Assembly: GCA_041398245.1 (NCBI GenBank)
Contig: JAWKVC010000001.1
Location: forward strand, 248,001 to 312,000
Direction: 5' to 3'
DNA from: UBA7672 sp041398245
Lineage (GTDB): Bacteria; Pseudomonadota; Alphaproteobacteria; Caulobacterales; Hyphomonadaceae
DNA: 64,000 nt
The position numbers were made by a program, and so were the translations under genes. Positions 61,276-64,000 of this stretch are shown here, piece by piece. The notes under the pieces were generated by a model. The model saw nothing but the letters and a program-made list of their open reading frames with translations. It made no database searches and was not told where the DNA came from. Position 1 is the first letter of the stretch, and every line of letters starts with the position of its first letter.

Positions 61276-61974
61276 TTGGGGGGAATTCGACGCACGATCG
61301 GGCGGGCGCTGCCGCTGGCGTGCCTCGCGCCTGTCGCACAGCCTGCCCATGCCGGCGCCTGGAGCCTTCCCGAAGGCGTGCAGCAATGGTTTGCCACGCT
61401 GTCGCGTGAGACCGGCGATTTCGGCGAGACATGGCGGGCGGATGACTTCACGGAGTTTGGCCTCGGGGATGGCTGGGGCCTCAATCTCAAGGTCGAAAGC
61501 GAGATCCGTATCAACTCGACCTTTGACGACAAGTCGGGCGTCCGCCTCGGCATTTTGAAGGCGTTCCCGCTCGGCGATCGCGGGTCCTTCGCCATCACCG
61601 CCTCCGCGCTTGGCGGAGAGTCGCTCGACGGCATCGATTGTCAGGGCGAGGGCTATGAGGTGCGCGCCGCGCTGGGCACATCCTTCAATGCCTGGGGTCA
61701 CGAAGGCTTCGTAAATGTCGAGACCGGCCACCGCGCCCGCAAGGCTTGCGAGCGCAATGTCGCCGAACTCGCAATCGGCCTCGATCTGGACCCGGACTGG
61801 CAGGTCTCCCTCAAACTCTGGAGCGAAGGCGGCGGCGAAACCGGCGTCGCCAAGGTAGAGGCCTCCCTCATGCGCGATTTCTGGGGCATGGGCATCGGGG
61901 TCGGCTGGCGCGAGGAGATCTCCGGCAATTTCGAGGAAAAAGGCTGGGTTCTCAACGGCCGCGTCCGCTTCTAA
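61276..61974 (+). CDS. exported outer-membrane-beta-barrel-like protein (hypothetical)
   Basis: The start is TTG 61276 with GGGGGG upstream. A signal peptide (RALPLACLAPVAQPAHA) is followed by alternating strands (LNLKVESEIRINS, FAITASALGG, GWVLNGRVRF). The C-terminal RVRF with a terminal Phe is the classical signal for insertion by the Bam complex. At ~210 mature residues an eight-strand barrel is possible. No family is recognised. Nearest genes give no clue. Confidence 0.6.
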   Translation: MGGIRRTIGRALPLACLAPVAQPAHAGAWSLPEGVQQWFATLSRETGDFGETWRADDFTEFGLGDGWGLNLKVESEIRINSTFDDKSGVRLGILKAFPLGDRGSFAITASALGGESLDGIDCQGEGYEVRAALGTSFNAWGHEGFVNVETGHRARKACERNVAELAIGLDLDPDWQVSLKLWSEGGGETGVAKVEASLMRDFWGMGIGVGWREEISGNFEEKGWVLNGRVRF

Positions 61975-62082
61975 CCGGATCGGGATCCCGCTTCCGGGTG
62001 AGACGTTTGTTAACCCTCCGGCTGGCAGTATGCTTGTCGAAGGAAGCGGTCTGCACCGCGCTATGATTCGAAGGGGGCAGAC

Positions 62083-62586
62083 ATGGCCAGACAGAAGCCA
62101 ATCGAGGTCATCACGCCCCCCAACGTCCTCAAGGCAAAGATCGGCGGCGCGATGCCCGCGCTCGATCAGCGCGCCATTGCGCGCGCCGAAGCCGCTCTCC
62201 AGAAGATGTCCGACCAGTTCGGCGACTGGATCAACGAGGAACTGGCCCATCTGCTGAACGCCTGGGCCGCCTACGAAAAAGATCCGGGAACGCTTGCCTC
62301 CAAGAATGAACTCCATCGTCGCGCGCACGATCTCAAGGGTCTCGCGCCGACCTATGGCTATCCGCTGGTCGGACGCATCTGCGCAACGCTCTGCAAGCTG
62401 ACGGGCGACGAGCACGGCGAACTCAATCCACCAGACCGTCTGCTCAAGGCGCATGTGGATGCGGTGAAAGCCGCCGTCATGGGCAAGATCATGGGCGCAG
62501 ACCATCCGGTCGGCCTCGCGCTTACCGCCGAACTTGAGTCCCAGACCAAGGAACTCATCAGCCGTCAGGCGCCGCCTGCGGCCTGA
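62083..62586 (+). CDS. Hpt-domain histidine phosphotransfer protein
   Basis: The 167 residues contain a four-helix Hpt core with phospho-accepting His82 in HRRAHDLKGLAPTYGYP. The conserved pattern is A-H-D-L-K-G. The N-terminal ~40 residues are a basic/hydrophobic extension and the C-terminal tail is Gln/Pro-rich. It would pass phosphate between a hybrid kinase and a response regulator; neither is adjacent. In alphaproteobacteria such stand-alone Hpt proteins are common. The downstream gene is on the other strand. Confidence 0.87.
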   Translation: MARQKPIEVITPPNVLKAKIGGAMPALDQRAIARAEAALQKMSDQFGDWINEELAHLLNAWAAYEKDPGTLASKNELHRRAHDLKGLAPTYGYPLVGRICATLCKLTGDEHGELNPPDRLLKAHVDAVKAAVMGKIMGADHPVGLALTAELESQTKELISRQAPPAA

Positions 62587-62592
62587 GCCGGC

Positions 62593-63372
62593 CTATCCCA
62601 ATACATTGCCGATGCGCTCTTCCGTGAGCCCGTAACCGGCTTCCGCCGGTATCATCAGGACCTTTCCGTCAGCGCGTTCGACAACCTGCGGCTCGACCGT
62701 CACGACCGTCCGCGCCCGGGTCGCGGCCTCAGCTTCCGTTGCATTCGCTGACCGGCCCAGCACTTCCAGATTCAGCCGAGTCGGGAACATCAGCTTGGCC
62801 TCGCCACGCTGGCGCTGCTGCAACACGTCGGTTGGCGTCACCCACTGATGGTCGACCGCTTCACGGCCGTCATGCCGCGCCACCTGTGAAGACGGCGCAC
62901 GCACCAGAAAGAAGTGCGTATCGAACCGTCTCGGCTCGAAGCTTGGCGTGATCCAGTGCGCAAAGGGCGCGAGCTTCTCCAGCGATAGGCTGAGACCGGC
63001 GCTGCCGATGAGTTCGAGAAAGCGGCGCGGATCCTCCTCGACGCGACCCCGCTCGCCTTCGAACACGCTGCAATCGTCCGCCGTCAGATCATCGGCGCCG
63101 CGCGTCGCCAGCAGAATCCCGGATTCCTCGAAGACCTCCCGCGCCGCCGCCACCCGCAGCGACCGCGCATAGGCGTCATAGCTTCCGCTCGACAGCGCAT
63201 CCCAGGCCGGATCGGCGTCGGCCGCCGCGACCTTGCCGCCGGGAAACACCCAGGCGCTCGCGCCGAACGCCATGCCCGCGCTCCGGCGCACCATCAGCAC
63301 TTCAAGGCCTTCGCCGTCGCGCACGATCAGAACGGTCGAAGCCGGTTTCGGCGCATCCGCTGACGCACTCAT
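62593..63372 (-). CDS. Nudix hydrolase family protein
   Basis: The 259-residue chain has a Nudix box split by an insert. FPGGKVAAADAD is near residue 45, and the core REVFEESGILLAT near residue 77 holds the Mg2+ glutamates. A long insert between them resembles the RPP8/NUDT19-like group that hydrolyses CoA and related pyrophosphates. The substrate is unknown. No signal peptide. It is convergent with the Hpt gene, 6 bases away. Confidence 0.85.
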   Translation of the reverse strand: MSASADAPKPASTVLIVRDGEGLEVLMVRRSAGMAFGASAWVFPGGKVAAADADPAWDALSSGSYDAYARSLRVAAAREVFEESGILLATRGADDLTADDCSVFEGERGRVEEDPRRFLELIGSAGLSLSLEKLAPFAHWITPSFEPRRFDTHFFLVRAPSSQVARHDGREAVDHQWVTPTDVLQQRQRGEAKLMFPTRLNLEVLGRSANATEAEAATRARTVVTVEPQVVERADGKVLMIPAEAGYGLTEERIGNVLG

Positions 63373-63509
63373 GCAGCCCTCTTTAACTCATTGGAAAGAC
63401 CTGAAAATACGGGCCAATTCGTTGAAAATTGCACGATCCGATTTGGGCCGGTCTTCAGGTCGCCCTGTTATCCATACCGGGAACTCAGCATCTAACCCGG
63501 AAGCCTGCA

Positions 63510-64000
63510 ATGACCCATGCGCGCGCATCGCACCTGCGTCTTGTCGTGAACGAGCCGCAGCCCGCCGCCATCCGCCAGCCGCGCCTGCGGTTCCGGCCGG
63601 TGGTGCGCCTTGCGGACGGCAGCCCGTTCGGCATGGAAGCCGAGGCCGACATTGCGTTTGAAGACACCTTCCGTCCCCGCCATCTGTCGGATGCGGCCCT
63701 GCCGTCCGCCGCCGGCTGGCTCGGCGACCTGATCGAGCGCGCCTGCCGTCTGGCGCAGGACACCAATGTGACGCCGCGTCCGATGTCGATCCTCGCGCCG
63801 ATGGCGGCGCTGGCCGACAAGGATTCCCCGATGGCCGCTGAAGCCGCCGTCGCACGTGCTGGCGCTCTTGCCCAGGAAATCCGCCTCGACTTCTGCGACG
63901 CCTCGGTCTCGGCTCTGGAAGACCTGGCGCTGGATCGCGTCGACGCCTTCCGCCGCCGTGGTTTCCGCGTCGGTCTCGACGCCCGCAAGTCCTGGCACAC
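63510..64000 (+). CDS. EAL-domain-like protein, degenerate, partial (runs off the window)
   Basis: An ORF begins at ATG 63510 and stays open to the window end (163 codons). The N-terminus LRFRPVVRLADGSPFGMEAEADI mirrors the EAL opening (YQPIV...GxEAL), but the EAL motif itself is altered (MEAEADI). The later EIRLDFCDASVSALEDLALDRV and FRRRGFRVGLDARKSW match the family's second block. So it is likely a catalytically inactive EAL relative that may bind c-di-GMP or act as a scaffold. The 3' end and any partner domain are outside the window. Confidence 0.6.
   Translation, partial: MTHARASHLRLVVNEPQPAAIRQPRLRFRPVVRLADGSPFGMEAEADIAFEDTFRPRHLSDAALPSAAGWLGDLIERACRLAQDTNVTPRPMSILAPMAALADKDSPMAAEAAVARAGALAQEIRLDFCDASVSALEDLALDRVDAFRRRGFRVGLDARKSWH

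Noticed and set aside
61237..62505. 422-codon minus-strand ORF opposite the barrel-like and Hpt genes
   Set aside because: Antisense shadow; both opposing genes show family features on the plus strand.

Overview
The window looks like chromosomal DNA from a Gram-negative alphaproteobacterium. GC content is high outside the first ~1.9 kb, and the Lpt/SurA outer-membrane assembly block lies in the pdxA-rsmA context. There are also many Tat/lipoprotein signal peptides, a class II DAHP synthase and a stand-alone Hpt protein. A Hyphomonadaceae/Caulobacterales-like organism is the best guess, but no rRNA or other marker in the window settles this.

Layout. 1-1.9 kb: edge of a prophage or phage remnant (HK97-type portal C-terminus, small unknown genes, a 44-residue membrane protein) ending at the 3' end of tRNA-Thr(TGT). 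2.5-7.6 kb: metG (frameshifted), a nitronate monooxygenase-like gene, a palindromic intergenic repeat, a COG2509-type flavoprotein (frameshifted) and a DUF883-like protein. 7.7-9.7 kb: ArsR regulator with a paired palindromic operator and two tandem SRPBCC proteins. 9.8-17.4 kb: MAPEG protein, exported retropepsin-like protease, gltX, an oxidoreductase, HU and a MATE transporter. 17.5-21.3 kb: two lipoproteins, then class II DAHP synthase and asd transcribed together behind what reads as a complete transcription attenuator. 21.5-25.4 kb: SLC13 transporter, S41 protease, lipoprotein hydrolase. 25.4-32.7 kb: leucine-catabolism genes liuD/liuC/liuB interleaved with DUF817, a badly decayed DUF3667 pseudogene and a glycerate-kinase-like gene. 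32.9-36.3 kb: cNMP-binding patatin and an exported HExxH metallopeptidase with repeats (frameshifted). 36.3-46.3 kb: holC-pepA diverging from lptF-lptG-lptD-surA-pdxA-rsmA. 46.3-49.9 kb: M20 lipoprotein peptidase, a two-anchor membrane protein, an RlmB/TrmH methyltransferase and tRNA-Tyr(GTA). 50.2-59.6 kb: sugar-oxidation locus. 59.6-64 kb: nadK, class II aldolase, beta-barrel-like protein, Hpt, Nudix and a degenerate EAL-like gene running off the end.

The two most interesting items are these. (1) A near-leaderless 26-codon leader ORF upstream of asd-DAHP synthase has Phe-Phe-Lys-Arg-Tyr-Trp at codons 5-10. Just after it comes an antiterminator strand, then an intrinsic terminator, which suggests attenuation sensing all three aromatic amino acids. 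(2) A locus of GMC dehydrogenase, Tat-exported subunit 3, Baeyer-Villiger-type monooxygenase with an Asn in place of the fingerprint His, DUF1080 lipoprotein, MFS carrier, two TIM-barrel isomerase-like proteins and a Gfo/Idh/MocA oxidoreductase suggests a periplasmic keto-sugar/glycoside route.

Four otherwise intact genes (metG, the COG2509 flavoprotein, the metallopeptidase, the GMC subunit) each carry one indel. The DUF3667 gene carries several indels plus in-frame stops. The single indels may be sequence errors; the DUF3667 gene looks genuinely dead.
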